Position numbers and translations under genes: made by a program. DNA of 64,000 nucleotides from Streptomyces sp. NBC_00390 (GTDB taxonomy: Bacteria > Actinomycetota > Actinomycetes > Streptomycetales > Streptomycetaceae). The notes beneath the pieces are model-generated. The model worked only from the letters and a program-made list of their open reading frames with translations. It was not told where the DNA came from and ran no database searches. Positions 55,018 through 62,925 of this stretch are shown piece after piece. The DNA lies in the NCBI RefSeq assembly GCF_036057275.1, contig NZ_CP107945.1, positions 5,580,001 to 5,644,000 of the forward strand. Reading direction: 5' to 3'. The first letter of the stretch is position 1; every line of letters begins with the position of its first letter.

Positions 55018-55839
55018 CTGGGCAAGCGACAGCCCGAAGGCCCGCCGCCCGCACCTGCGGTGCAGCGCATCCGACTGCGCTACACCAAGCGCGGCCGCCT
55101 CCGGTTCACCAGTCATCGTGACTTCCAGCGCGCCTTCGAGCGTGCGCTGAGGCGTGCCGAGGTGCCCATGGCGTACTCGGCGGGCTTCACTCCGCACCCG
55201 AAGGTGTCGTACGCCAATGCCGCACCCACCGGCACGGGCAGCGAGGCCGAATATCTGGAGATCGCCCTCACCGAGCACCGCGACCCCGACAAGCTGCGCG
55301 AGCTGCTCGACGAGTCGCTTCCGGACGGCCTCGACATCACCGACGCCGTCGAGGCCCGTACCTCGGGTCTCGCCGACCGGCTCACCGCCTCCGTGTGGGA
55401 GCTTCGGCTCGACGGGGTGGAGGCGGGGGACGCCGAAGCGGCCGTCTCCGCCTTCCTCGCCGCCGAGACCGTCGAGGTCAAGCGCAAGACGAAGAACGGC
55501 ATCCGGACCTTCGACGCCCGAGGCGCCGTGGCGGGCCTGCAGGCGGGTCATCCACAGTCCGATAGGCCGGAACAGGGGCCCTGTGCGATACTGCGCCTGG
55601 TTGTGCGGCACGTGACACCTGCCGTGCGACCCGACGACGTCCTGTCCGGTCTCCGAGCTGTGGCCGACCTGGCGCCGCCGGTCCCCGCAGCGGTGACCAG
55701 GCTGGCGCAGGGGCTCTTCGACGAGGAGTCCGGCACGGTGACCGACCCGCTCGCGCCCGACCGCGAGGCAGTCCTGGCCGCTCCATCCATGGCCGCCGGG
55801 ACGGCCCCTGCGACGGCGCCGGAAGGTCCCGCCGCGTAA
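55018..55839 (+). CDS. TIGR03936 (DUF2344) radical-SAM-associated protein
   Basis: About 273 residues. The core (residues 15-110: QRIRLRYTKRGRLRFTSHRD, FERALRRAEVPMAYSAGFTP, HPKVSYANAAPTGTGSEAEY) is that of DUF2344, the partner of TIGR03960 radical SAM proteins; in other bacteria the two are often fused into one chain. The best ribosome site (GAGGAGAAGAACCA) lies directly before a CTG at 55018, giving MGKRQPEGPPP if CTG is used as start. Alternatives are a GTG at 54934, overlapping the previous stop, or a late GTG at 55060. The C-terminal 80 residues are variable. RNase E follows. Confidence 0.88.
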   Translation: MGKRQPEGPPPAPAVQRIRLRYTKRGRLRFTSHRDFQRAFERALRRAEVPMAYSAGFTPHPKVSYANAAPTGTGSEAEYLEIALTEHRDPDKLRELLDESLPDGLDITDAVEARTSGLADRLTASVWELRLDGVEAGDAEAAVSAFLAAETVEVKRKTKNGIRTFDARGAVAGLQAGHPQSDRPEQGPCAILRLVVRHVTPAVRPDDVLSGLRAVADLAPPVPAAVTRLAQGLFDEESGTVTDPLAPDREAVLAAPSMAAGTAPATAPEGPAA

Positions 55840-56072
55840 GGACGGTCGTCGGAGCGCAGCCCGTGCACTCGGGAGCCACCTGGGGCGGGCCGCGCTGAGA
55901 CACAGAAGACTTTCGCCAGGCCGTGCGTACATCGCGTACGGAACCGGCGAGCCAGACATCAGCTCCCGTGCGGCGCCCGCGCCCCGGACGGCGGCACCGC
56001 GGATATCACGCGGGCCGCAGCCGGACCGGATTCAGGCGCGGCGCCCGGGAGCGCGACGGGAGAACCGCCCGC

Positions 56073-59000
56073 ATGCTCGAGCTGAACGGACCCGGCACCG
56101 CCGGGGACACCAACGAAGAACACAACAACAACAGCCCCAGTGACACGCTGCCGCCGCGCCGCAGGCGCCGCGCCGCGTCGCGCCCCGCGGGACCGCCGAC
56201 CGGTGCCGTGGAGGCAGCGGACGCCGATGTCGCGGCCGCGGAGGTCGAGGCCGGCGTGACCGAGGCCGCTCAGCCGGTTGTGGAGGCTGCCGCTGAGGAG
56301 GAGGCGCTTGCGCCGCGTGCGCGTCGTCGTGCCACGCGTAAGGCGACGGCGCCTGCCGGTGCGCCCCAGGCCGCGGAGGTCGAGGCCGGCGTGACCGAGG
56401 CCGCTCAGCCGGTTGTGGAGGCTGCCGCTGAGGAGGAGGCGCTTGCGCCGCGTGCGCGTCGTCGTGCCACGCGTAAGGCGACGGCGCCTGCCGGTGCGCC
56501 CCAGGCCGCGGAGGTCGAGGCCGGCGTGACCGAGGCCGCTCAGCCGGTTGTGGAGGCTGCCGCTGAGGAGGAGGCGCCTGCGCCGCGTGCGCGTCGTCGT
56601 GCCACGCGTAAGGCCACTGCACCCGCCGGTGCGCCCCACGACGCCGAGGTCGAGGCCGAGCCGGTCGTCGCCGAAGCCGAGGCTGAAGCCGAAGCCCCCG
56701 CACCGCGCGGCCGCACCCGCCGCCGGGCGTCCGCGCCTGCCGGTGCGCCCCAGGCCGCGGAGGTCGAGGCCGGCGTGACCGAGGCCGCTCAGCCGGTTGT
56801 GGAGGCTGCCGCTGAGGAGGAGGCGCCTGCGCCGCGTGCGCGTCGTCGTGCCACGCGTAAGGCCACTGCACCCGCCGGTGCGCCCCAGGCCGCCCCGTCC
56901 GACGAGGACGAGAGCGCCACCCAGGCGGGCGAGTCGCTGCCCGAGAGCGCGGTGGCCCAGATCGCCGCCGAGGAGCCCGAGGCCGCCGCCGCCGAGAAGG
57001 CCGCCGGCCGTGGCCGTACCCGCCGCCGTGCCGCGTCCGCCGAGTTCACCGCCGGCCGGCCGGAGACGCAGGCCCGTGCCGAGCAGGCCGAGCCGCCCGC
57101 GCGTGGCCGCCGCGCCGCACGGCCGGCCGTGCCCACCTTCCAGGCCCCCGTCTTCACCGAGCCCATGTTCCAGACCCCGGAGACGGCCGCGGCCGCGGCT
57201 GCTGCCGCGCAGCGCCCTGAGCCGGAGATCGACGAGGACGAGCACGAGGCCGTCGCCGAGGCACCCGCCGAGCCGGCCGGCCGCCGTCGCAGGCGCCGCC
57301 GTGGCGAGCCGGCCGAGGCCGTCGAGGCGCAGCCCGTGGCCGCCGAGGAGGAGGCCGCGGAAGAGGCCGAGCCCGAGCCCGAGCAGGCCGAGGGTGAGGC
57401 GGAGGAGTACGAGGACCGGCCGTCGCGCCGTCGCCGCCGGGGTGGCCGTCGCCGTCGCCGCGGAGAGGCCGCCGACACCGACGAGTCCGCCGAGGAAGCC
57501 GAGGACGAGGGCGAGGACGAGGGCGAGGAGGAAGGCGAGGACGAGGCCGGAACCGACACCCCCGCGGCTGCCGGTACGAGCAGCAGCCGCCGTCGCCGTC
57601 GCCGTCGCCGTCGCAGCGGTGACACCACCGATCTCGTGGGCGAGGACGAGCCGGAGCGCACGGTCGTCAAGGTCCGTGAGCCGCGCGCGCCGCGCAAGAG
57701 CGACGAGCCGTCCGACGAGGTGCAGTCCATCAAGGGCTCGACCCGTCTGGAGGCGAAGAAGCAGCGCCGCCGCGAGGGCCGCGAGCAGGGCCGCCGCCGG
57801 GTGCCGATCATCACCGAGGCCGAGTTCCTGGCGCGCCGCGAGGCCGTCGAGCGGGTGATGGTCGTCCGCCAGCACGGCGAGCGCACCCAGATCGGTGTCC
57901 TCGAGGACGACGTGCTCGTCGAGCACTATGTCAACAAGGAGCAGGCCACCTCGTACGTCGGCAACGTCTACCTGGGCAAGGTGCAGAACGTCCTGCCGTC
58001 CATGGAGGCCGCCTTCGTCGACATCGGCAAGGGCCGCAACGCGGTGCTGTACGCCGGTGAGGTCAACTTCGAGGCGCTGGGCATGGCCAACGGCCCGCGC
58101 CGTATCGAGTCCGCCCTCAAGTCCGGCCAGTCGGTCCTCGTCCAGGTGACCAAGGACCCGATCGGCCACAAGGGCGCCCGGCTGACCAGCCAGGTGTCCC
58201 TGCCCGGCCGCTACCTGGTCTACGTGCCCGAGGGCTCGATGACCGGTATCAGCCGCAAGCTGCCCGACACGGAGCGCGCGCGGCTGAAGACCATCCTCAA
58301 GAAGATCGTCCCCGAGGACGCGGGCGTCATCGTGCGCACCGCGGCCGAGGGTGCGAGCGAGGACGAGCTGCGCCGTGACGTGGAGCGGCTGCAGGCGCAG
58401 TGGGAAGAGATCCAGAAGAAGTCGAAGATGCAGTCGACGAGCTCGCCGAGCCTGCTCTACGGCGAGCCGGACATGACCGTCCGAGTCGTCCGGGACATCT
58501 TCAACGAGGACTTCACCAAGGTCGTCGTCAGCGGTGACGAGGCGTGGGAGACCATCCACGGCTATGTCTCGCACGTCGCGCCCGACCTGGCCGACCGCCT
58601 GGAGCGGTGGACCAGCGAGGTCGACGTCTTCGCGGTCAACCGGATCGACGAGCAGCTGATGAAGGCCCTGGACCGCAAGGTCTGGCTGCCGAGCGGCGGT
58701 TCGCTGGTGATCGACAAGACCGAGGCCATGGTCGTGATCGACGTCAACACCGGCAAGTTCACCGGCCAGGGCGGCAACCTCGAGGAGACCGTCACCAGGA
58801 ACAACCTGGAGGCGGCCGAGGAGATCGTGCGCCAGCTGCGGCTGCGCGACCTGGGCGGCATCGTCGTCGTCGACTTCATCGACATGGTGCTGGAGTCCAA
58901 CCGGGACCTGGTCATGCGCCGGCTGCTGGAGTGCCTGGGCCGGGACCGTACGAAGCACCAGGTGGCCGAGGTGACCTCGCTGGGTCTGATCCAGATGACC

Positions 59001-59981
59001 CGTAAGCGGGTCGGTCAGGGCCTGCTGGAGTCGTTCTCCGAGACCTGTGTCCACTGCAACGGCCGCGGTGTGATCGTGCACATGGAGCAGCCGAGCGCCG
59101 TCGGTGGCGGTGGCAAGCGCTCCAAGAAGCGCGGACGCGGCGGCGCGGCCGGTGCTGAGCACGTCCACGAGTACGAGGTCGCGGCCGAGGAGACCGAGGC
59201 CGAGGTCGTGGCGGAGGCCGCCGCGCCCGTCGCGCTCCCCGAGCCCGCGTTCGCCCCGGACGAGGAGCTGTACAGCAGCGCCGCCGAGGCCGAGGCCGCT
59301 GCGACCCGGGGCCGCGGCCGTCGCCGTGCCACCCGCAAGGTGTCGGCCCCTGCCGGTGCGCCGCAGGCGACCGAGGTCGTCGAGCCGGTCGCCGAGGCAC
59401 CTGCCGAGCCGGAGCCCGAGCGCGCGGTCGTGTCCGAGGCCCCGGCTGAGGCCGAGCCCGCCCAGGAGGCGGCCCCCACGGGCCGTACCCGCCGGCGGGC
59501 CACCCGCAGGGCGTCGGCTCCGGCCGGCTCCCCGGCGTCGTCCGAGCCGGTGCCGGCGGAGACGACGATCAAGGCTCCCGAGCCCGAGGTGGTGGAGGCG
59601 GCTGCCGTCCCCGCCGCGCAGGAGGCTCCGGTCGTGGCCCCGCCGCGTGCGCGCCGCCGGGTGACCCGTAAGGTCACCGCGCCCGCGGGCTCGCCCTCCG
59701 GTGCCGAGGAGGCCGCTGTCGTCGTGGTCGCCCCGGCCGGGACCAAGGCGGAGGAGCCCGCGGCCGAGCAGGTCACGGGCGACGAGGCCGAGGCCGGCGC
59801 TCCGGCCAAGAAGGCGGCCCGCAAGACCGCCAAGAAGGCCACCGCGAAGAAGGCGGCGGTCAAGAAGACGGCTGCGAAGAAGACGACGACGGCGAAGAAG
59901 ACGGCCGCGAAGAAGGTCGCGAAGAAGACCGTGGCCGCCGAGCAGACGTCGCTTCCGGAAGTCTCCGCGGACGCCTCGTAG
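56073..59981 (+). CDS. rne: Ribonuclease E/G family endoribonuclease with repeat-rich arms
   Basis: About 1302 residues. The central catalytic region (about 590-1015) has the S1 domain (VGNVYLGKVQNVLPSMEAAF, VDIGKGRNAVLY), the DNase-I-like site with the catalytic Asp residues (MVVIDVNTGKFTGQGGNLEE, IVVVDFIDMVLES) and the zinc-link cysteines (CVHCNGRG). It cleaves single-stranded RNA and shapes mRNA decay and rRNA/tRNA maturation. The N-terminal arm carries near-identical 45-residue repeats (56238-56888) and acidic/arginine blocks. The C-terminal arm repeats RRATRK-APAGAP motifs and ends in a lysine/alanine tail (KKAARKTAKKATAKKAAVKK) like histone H1. The ATG at 56073 has GGGAGAA upstream; a longer ORF from 55923 lacks a ribosome site. 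Confidence 0.95.
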   Translation: MLELNGPGTAGDTNEEHNNNSPSDTLPPRRRRRAASRPAGPPTGAVEAADADVAAAEVEAGVTEAAQPVVEAAAEEEALAPRARRRATRKATAPAGAPQAAEVEAGVTEAAQPVVEAAAEEEALAPRARRRATRKATAPAGAPQAAEVEAGVTEAAQPVVEAAAEEEAPAPRARRRATRKATAPAGAPHDAEVEAEPVVAEAEAEAEAPAPRGRTRRRASAPAGAPQAAEVEAGVTEAAQPVVEAAAEEEAPAPRARRRATRKATAPAGAPQAAPSDEDESATQAGESLPESAVAQIAAEEPEAAAAEKAAGRGRTRRRAASAEFTAGRPETQARAEQAEPPARGRRAARPAVPTFQAPVFTEPMFQTPETAAAAAAAAQRPEPEIDEDEHEAVAEAPAEPAGRRRRRRRGEPAEAVEAQPVAAEEEAAEEAEPEPEQAEGEAEEYEDRPSRRRRRGGRRRRRGEAADTDESAEEAEDEGEDEGEEEGEDEAGTDTPAAAGTSSSRRRRRRRRRSGDTTDLVGEDEPERTVVKVREPRAPRKSDEPSDEVQSIKGSTRLEAKKQRRREGREQGRRRVPIITEAEFLARREAVERVMVVRQHGERTQIGVLEDDVLVEHYVNKEQATSYVGNVYLGKVQNVLPSMEAAFVDIGKGRNAVLYAGEVNFEALGMANGPRRIESALKSGQSVLVQVTKDPIGHKGARLTSQVSLPGRYLVYVPEGSMTGISRKLPDTERARLKTILKKIVPEDAGVIVRTAAEGASEDELRRDVERLQAQWEEIQKKSKMQSTSSPSLLYGEPDMTVRVVRDIFNEDFTKVVVSGDEAWETIHGYVSHVAPDLADRLERWTSEVDVFAVNRIDEQLMKALDRKVWLPSGGSLVIDKTEAMVVIDVNTGKFTGQGGNLEETVTRNNLEAAEEIVRQLRLRDLGGIVVVDFIDMVLESNRDLVMRRLLECLGRDRTKHQVAEVTSLGLIQMTRKRVGQGLLESFSETCVHCNGRGVIVHMEQPSAVGGGGKRSKKRGRGGAAGAEHVHEYEVAAEETEAEVVAEAAAPVALPEPAFAPDEELYSSAAEAEAAATRGRGRRRATRKVSAPAGAPQATEVVEPVAEAPAEPEPERAVVSEAPAEAEPAQEAAPTGRTRRRATRRASAPAGSPASSEPVPAETTIKAPEPEVVEAAAVPAAQEAPVVAPPRARRRVTRKVTAPAGSPSGAEEAAVVVVAPAGTKAEEPAAEQVTGDEAEAGAPAKKAARKTAKKATAKKAAVKKTAAKKTTTAKKTAAKKVAKKTVAAEQTSLPEVSADAS
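56238..56888 (+). repeat. 135-base tandem repeats within rne
   Basis: Copies start at 56238, 56373, 56508 and 56757, with a shorter, diverged 114-base unit at 56643. Copies 1 and 2 are identical over 135 bases; copies 3 and 5 share the same variant (GCGCCTGCGCC and GCCACTGCACCC). Each encodes AEVEAGVTEAAQPVVEAAAE followed by RARRRATRKATAPAGAP. Confidence 0.92.
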
Positions 59982-60000
59982 GCACGACGCACAACGGCTT

Positions 60001-60030
60001 GTGGGCCCTTCCCGTCAGGGAGGGGCCCAC
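60001..60030 (+). terminator. rne terminator
   Basis: 13-base arms with one mismatch (GTGGGCCCTTCCC against the complement of GGGAGGGGCCCAC), 4-base loop, 20 bases after the rne stop. Confidence 0.75.
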
Positions 60031-60115
60031 GGCCGTTCTCCGGCCCCTCAGTGCCCGCGGACGTGCCGGGGAGGTCCGGTGCACCATGGAGGCGACGGCC
60101 CCGGGAGGACCCGGT

Positions 60116-60144
60116 TTGACCCCCGGGACGGCGGTCCGTAACCT
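60116..60144 (+). promoter_or_regulatory. rplU-rpmA promoter (TTGACC-17-TAACCT)
   Basis: A near-consensus housekeeping-sigma promoter with exact 17-base spacing. Transcription should start near 60151, leaving a leader of about 145 bases before rplU. That leader could hold autoregulatory structure for L21, but I see no obvious fold. Confidence 0.75.
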
Positions 60145-60295
60145 AGTCCCTCGGCGTGTTTCCTTATGCGCCCACCCCTGAGCAACTCCCTCTCGGTCCG
60201 CCGGGAGAGGCCGCTCGTCCATTCGGATCATCCGGGCCCGGCCCGTGTGAGCGGCTGGCATCAGGGGATTCGTTCCGAGCGAGAGAGAGATCCGC

Positions 60296-60616
60296 GTGTA
60301 CGCCATCGTGCGCAGCGGTGGTCGCCAGCACAAGGTTGCTGTCGGCGACATCGTTGAGGTTGACAAGATTTCCACTGCCCAGGTTGGCGACACGGTCGAG
60401 CTCTCGACCCTGCTCGTTGTCGACGGCGACGCCGTGACCAGCGACCCGTGGGTGCTGGCCGGTATCAAGGTCACCGCCGAGGTCGTGGACCACCACAAGG
60501 GCGCGAAGATCGACATCCTTCGCTACAAGAACAAGACCGGCTACCGCCGTCGCCAGGGTCACCGCCAGCAGTACACGGCGATCAAGGTCACCGGCATCCC
60601 CACGGCTGCGAAGTAA
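60296..60616 (+). CDS. rplU: Large-subunit ribosomal protein L21
   Basis: 106 residues of the L21 family ([20 protein letters not shown] at the start; [20 protein letters not shown] and the C-terminal TAIKVTGI). It binds 23S rRNA in the 50S subunit. GTG start with GAGAGAGA upstream. It is co-transcribed with rpmA, 14 bases downstream, the usual pair. Confidence 0.98.
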   Translation: MYAIVRSGGRQHKVAVGDIVEVDKISTAQVGDTVELSTLLVVDGDAVTSDPWVLAGIKVTAEVVDHHKGAKIDILRYKNKTGYRRRQGHRQQYTAIKVTGIPTAAK

Positions 60617-60630
60617 GGGACTGAGGAGAG

Positions 60631-60885
60631 ATGGCACACAAGAAGGGCGCATCGTCCACCCGGAACGGTCGCGACTCCAACGCTCAGCGGCTCGGCGTGA
60701 AGCGCTTCGGCGGTCAGGTCGTGAACGCCGGTGAGATCCTGGTCCGCCAGCGTGGCACCCACTTCCACCCGGGCGCGGGCGTCGGTCGCGGCAGCGACGA
60801 CACGCTGTTCGCCCTGCAGCCCGGTGCGGTCGAGTTCGGCACCCACCGTGGCCGCAAGGTCGTGAACATCGTTCCGGTCGCCTGA
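60631..60885 (+). CDS. rpmA: Large-subunit ribosomal protein L27
   Basis: 84 residues. It begins [20 protein letters not shown], the N-terminal tail that reaches the peptidyl transferase centre, followed by [20 protein letters not shown] and the beta core. There is no Firmicutes-type cleavable N-terminal extension. GAGGAGAG precedes the ATG. It ends the rplU-rpmA operon at a hairpin. Confidence 0.98.
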   Translation: MAHKKGASSTRNGRDSNAQRLGVKRFGGQVVNAGEILVRQRGTHFHPGAGVGRGSDDTLFALQPGAVEFGTHRGRKVVNIVPVA

Positions 60886-60901
60886 CCGGTTCACTTCGAG
60901 G

Positions 60902-60941
60902 GGCGGACCTCACTTCCCGAGAGGGAAGCAGGTCCGCCTTT
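60902..60941 (+). terminator. rpmA terminator
   Basis: Arms GGCGGACCT...TTCCC and GGGAA...AGGTCCGCC pair with one mismatch around GAGA and are followed by TTTC. Confidence 0.8.
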
Positions 60942-60947
60942 CGTGTG

Positions 60948-60977
60948 TTGACAGTTAGACATTTCCCTACGTACGTC
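60948..60977 (+). promoter_or_regulatory. obg promoter (-35 TTGACA)
   Basis: A perfect TTGACA -35 is followed after 18 bases by TACGTC (or after 14 by TACGTA). Obg is thus probably transcribed separately from rplU-rpmA. Confidence 0.55.
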
Positions 60978-60996
60978 ACCAACTGGAGGCATTTCC

Positions 60997-62433
60997 ATGA
61001 CCACCTTCGTGGACCGCGTCGAGCTGCATGCCGCCGCGGGTAACGGAGGCCACGGCTGCGCCTCCGTTCACCGGGAGAAGTTCAAGCCGCTCGGCGGGCC
61101 CGACGGGGGCAACGGCGGGCGCGGCGGCGACGTGATCCTGGTCGTCGACCAGTCGGTGACGACGCTGCTCGACTACCACCACAGCCCGCACCGCAAGGCC
61201 ACCAACGGCAAGCCCGGTGAGGGCGGCAACCGCTCCGGCAAGGACGGCCAGGACCTGGTCCTGCCGGTCCCCGACGGCACCGTCGTCCTCGACAAGCAGG
61301 GCAATGTGCTCGCCGACCTGGTCGGCCAGGGCACCACGTACATCGCCGCCGAGGGCGGTCGCGGAGGCCTCGGCAACGCCGCGCTGGCCTCCGCCCGCCG
61401 CAAGGCCCCCGGCTTCGCCCTGCTGGGCGAGCCCGGCCGGTCGGGTGATGTGGTCCTGGAGCTCAAGACCGTCGCCGACGTCGCGCTGGTGGGCTACCCG
61501 AGCGCGGGCAAGTCCTCGCTGATCTCCGTCCTGTCGGCGGCCAAGCCCAAGATCGCGGACTACCCGTTCACCACGCTGGTCCCGAATCTGGGCGTCGTGA
61601 CGGCCGGGTCCACCGTCTACACCATCGCGGACGTGCCGGGTCTGATCCCGGGCGCCAGCCAGGGCCGCGGCCTGGGCCTGGAGTTCCTGCGCCATGTCGA
61701 GCGCTGCTCGGTCCTGGTGCACGTCCTGGACACCGCGACGCTCGAGTCCGACCGTGACCCGGCCTCCGACCTCGATGTCATCGAGGAGGAGCTGCGGCAG
61801 TACGGCGGCCTCGACGACCGCCCGCGCATCGTGGTCCTCAACAAGGTCGACATTCCCGACGGCCAGGACCTCGCCGACATGATCCGCCCGGAGCTGGAGC
61901 AGCGCGGCTACCGCGTCTTCGAGGTCTCCGCGGTGGCTCACAAGGGCCTCAAGGAGCTGTCCTACGCGCTGGCCGAGATCGTCGCCGAGGCGCGGGCCGC
62001 CAAGCCGGTGGAGGAGGCGACCCGTATCGTCATCCGCCCCAAGGCGGTCGACGACGCGGGCTTCACGGTCACGCTGGAGGAGGACGGCCTCTTCCGGGTG
62101 CGCGGCGAGAAGCCGGAGCGCTGGGTGCGCCAGACGGACTTCAACAACGACGAGGCCGTCGGCTATCTGGCGGACCGCCTCAACCGTCTCGGTGTCGAGG
62201 ACGAGCTGATGAAGGCCGGCGCCCGGTCGGGCGACGGCGTGGCCATCGGCCCCGAGGACAACGCGGTCGTCTTCGACTGGGAGCCGACGGTGACGGCGGG
62301 CGCGGAGATGCTCGGCCGCCGCGGCGAGGACCACCGCTTCGAGGCCCCGCGTCCGGCGGCGCAGCGTCGCCGGGACCGTGACGCGGAGCGGGACGAGGCG
62401 ATGAAGGAGTTCAAGGGCTTCGAGCCCTTCTAG
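60997..62433 (+). CDS. obg: Obg GTPase (CgtA)
   Basis: 478 residues. The glycine-rich Obg domain (about 1-158: [37 protein letters not shown]) is followed by the G domain with P-loop GYPSAGKSS (near residue 167), DVPGLIPGA and NKVD, and the OCT domain (about 350-425). Obg acts in 50S assembly and in growth control; in Streptomyces it is reported to affect the onset of aerial mycelium. The start is fixed by the family opening [16 protein letters not shown]. Its terminator lies at 62494-62560. Confidence 0.98.
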   Translation: MTTFVDRVELHAAAGNGGHGCASVHREKFKPLGGPDGGNGGRGGDVILVVDQSVTTLLDYHHSPHRKATNGKPGEGGNRSGKDGQDLVLPVPDGTVVLDKQGNVLADLVGQGTTYIAAEGGRGGLGNAALASARRKAPGFALLGEPGRSGDVVLELKTVADVALVGYPSAGKSSLISVLSAAKPKIADYPFTTLVPNLGVVTAGSTVYTIADVPGLIPGASQGRGLGLEFLRHVERCSVLVHVLDTATLESDRDPASDLDVIEEELRQYGGLDDRPRIVVLNKVDIPDGQDLADMIRPELEQRGYRVFEVSAVAHKGLKELSYALAEIVAEARAAKPVEEATRIVIRPKAVDDAGFTVTLEEDGLFRVRGEKPERWVRQTDFNNDEAVGYLADRLNRLGVEDELMKAGARSGDGVAIGPEDNAVVFDWEPTVTAGAEMLGRRGEDHRFEAPRPAAQRRRDRDAERDEAMKEFKGFEPF

Positions 62434-62438
62434 TCCCC

Positions 62439-62479
62439 TGAACCTCCGGCGACTGTTCCCTCTCTGAACCTCCGGTGAC
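62439..62479 (+). repeat. Short direct repeat after obg
   Basis: CTGAACCTCCGGCGAC (62439-62454) and CTGAACCTCCGGTGAC (62464-62479) differ at one base and are 25 bases apart. Meaning unknown; possibly a small tandem duplication in the 3' untranslated region. Confidence 0.6.
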
Positions 62480-62493
62480 GCTGAGCGGAGTCC

Positions 62494-62560
62494 GGCGCAG
62501 CCACCCTGAGCACGTGAGCCCACCCTGGGCCGAGCGGTGCGAGGGTGGCTGCGCCGTTTT
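62494..62560 (+). terminator. obg terminator
   Basis: 14-base perfect arms (GGCGCAGCCACCCT and complement, 62494-62507 and 62542-62555) followed by TTTT, with a 34-base interior. From here to 62925 I see no gene; AT-rich TAATAT near 62823 may belong to the glycosyltransferase promoter. Confidence 0.75.
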
Positions 62561-62925
62561 CGCAGGTCGGCGGCGGCTTGCAGGGGAGCCGGCGCAAGGC
62601 CGTGAGGCGCCCCGTGCCGGGCGGGGCCGGTGCGAACGCCGGAGGCCCGCTCCCAAGGCGGCGGCGCCGCACATGCGCCTGCGTGTGCCCGGGTCACACG
62701 CGTCCCGTCGTGTGGAGGAGCCAACCGTTCACACCTTCTGGCCGTCTCATCCGGGTGAAGGCGGGAAAACTGCCCAACCAGTCCGGCAATCCGCGACAAG
62801 GCGGACAAGTTGGTACATGTCGTAATATTCCGGCTGGGGTGCCCTCGCCAGGACAAGCGTCACCGAGCCTGCGAGCCGAAACGTGACCGCCCGTTGGTTC
62901 CTGAGCAGAATTGAGCGGAGCACCG

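Noticed and set aside
56238-56888. CRISPR array (regular repeats)
   Set aside because: The repeats are contiguous, in frame and coding within rne, with no spacers.
55959-59168. A 1069-codon leftward frame opposite rne
   Set aside because: It follows the rne codon pattern exactly, including the repeats (RRLTRGTTTRTRRK), and has no promoter or start signal.
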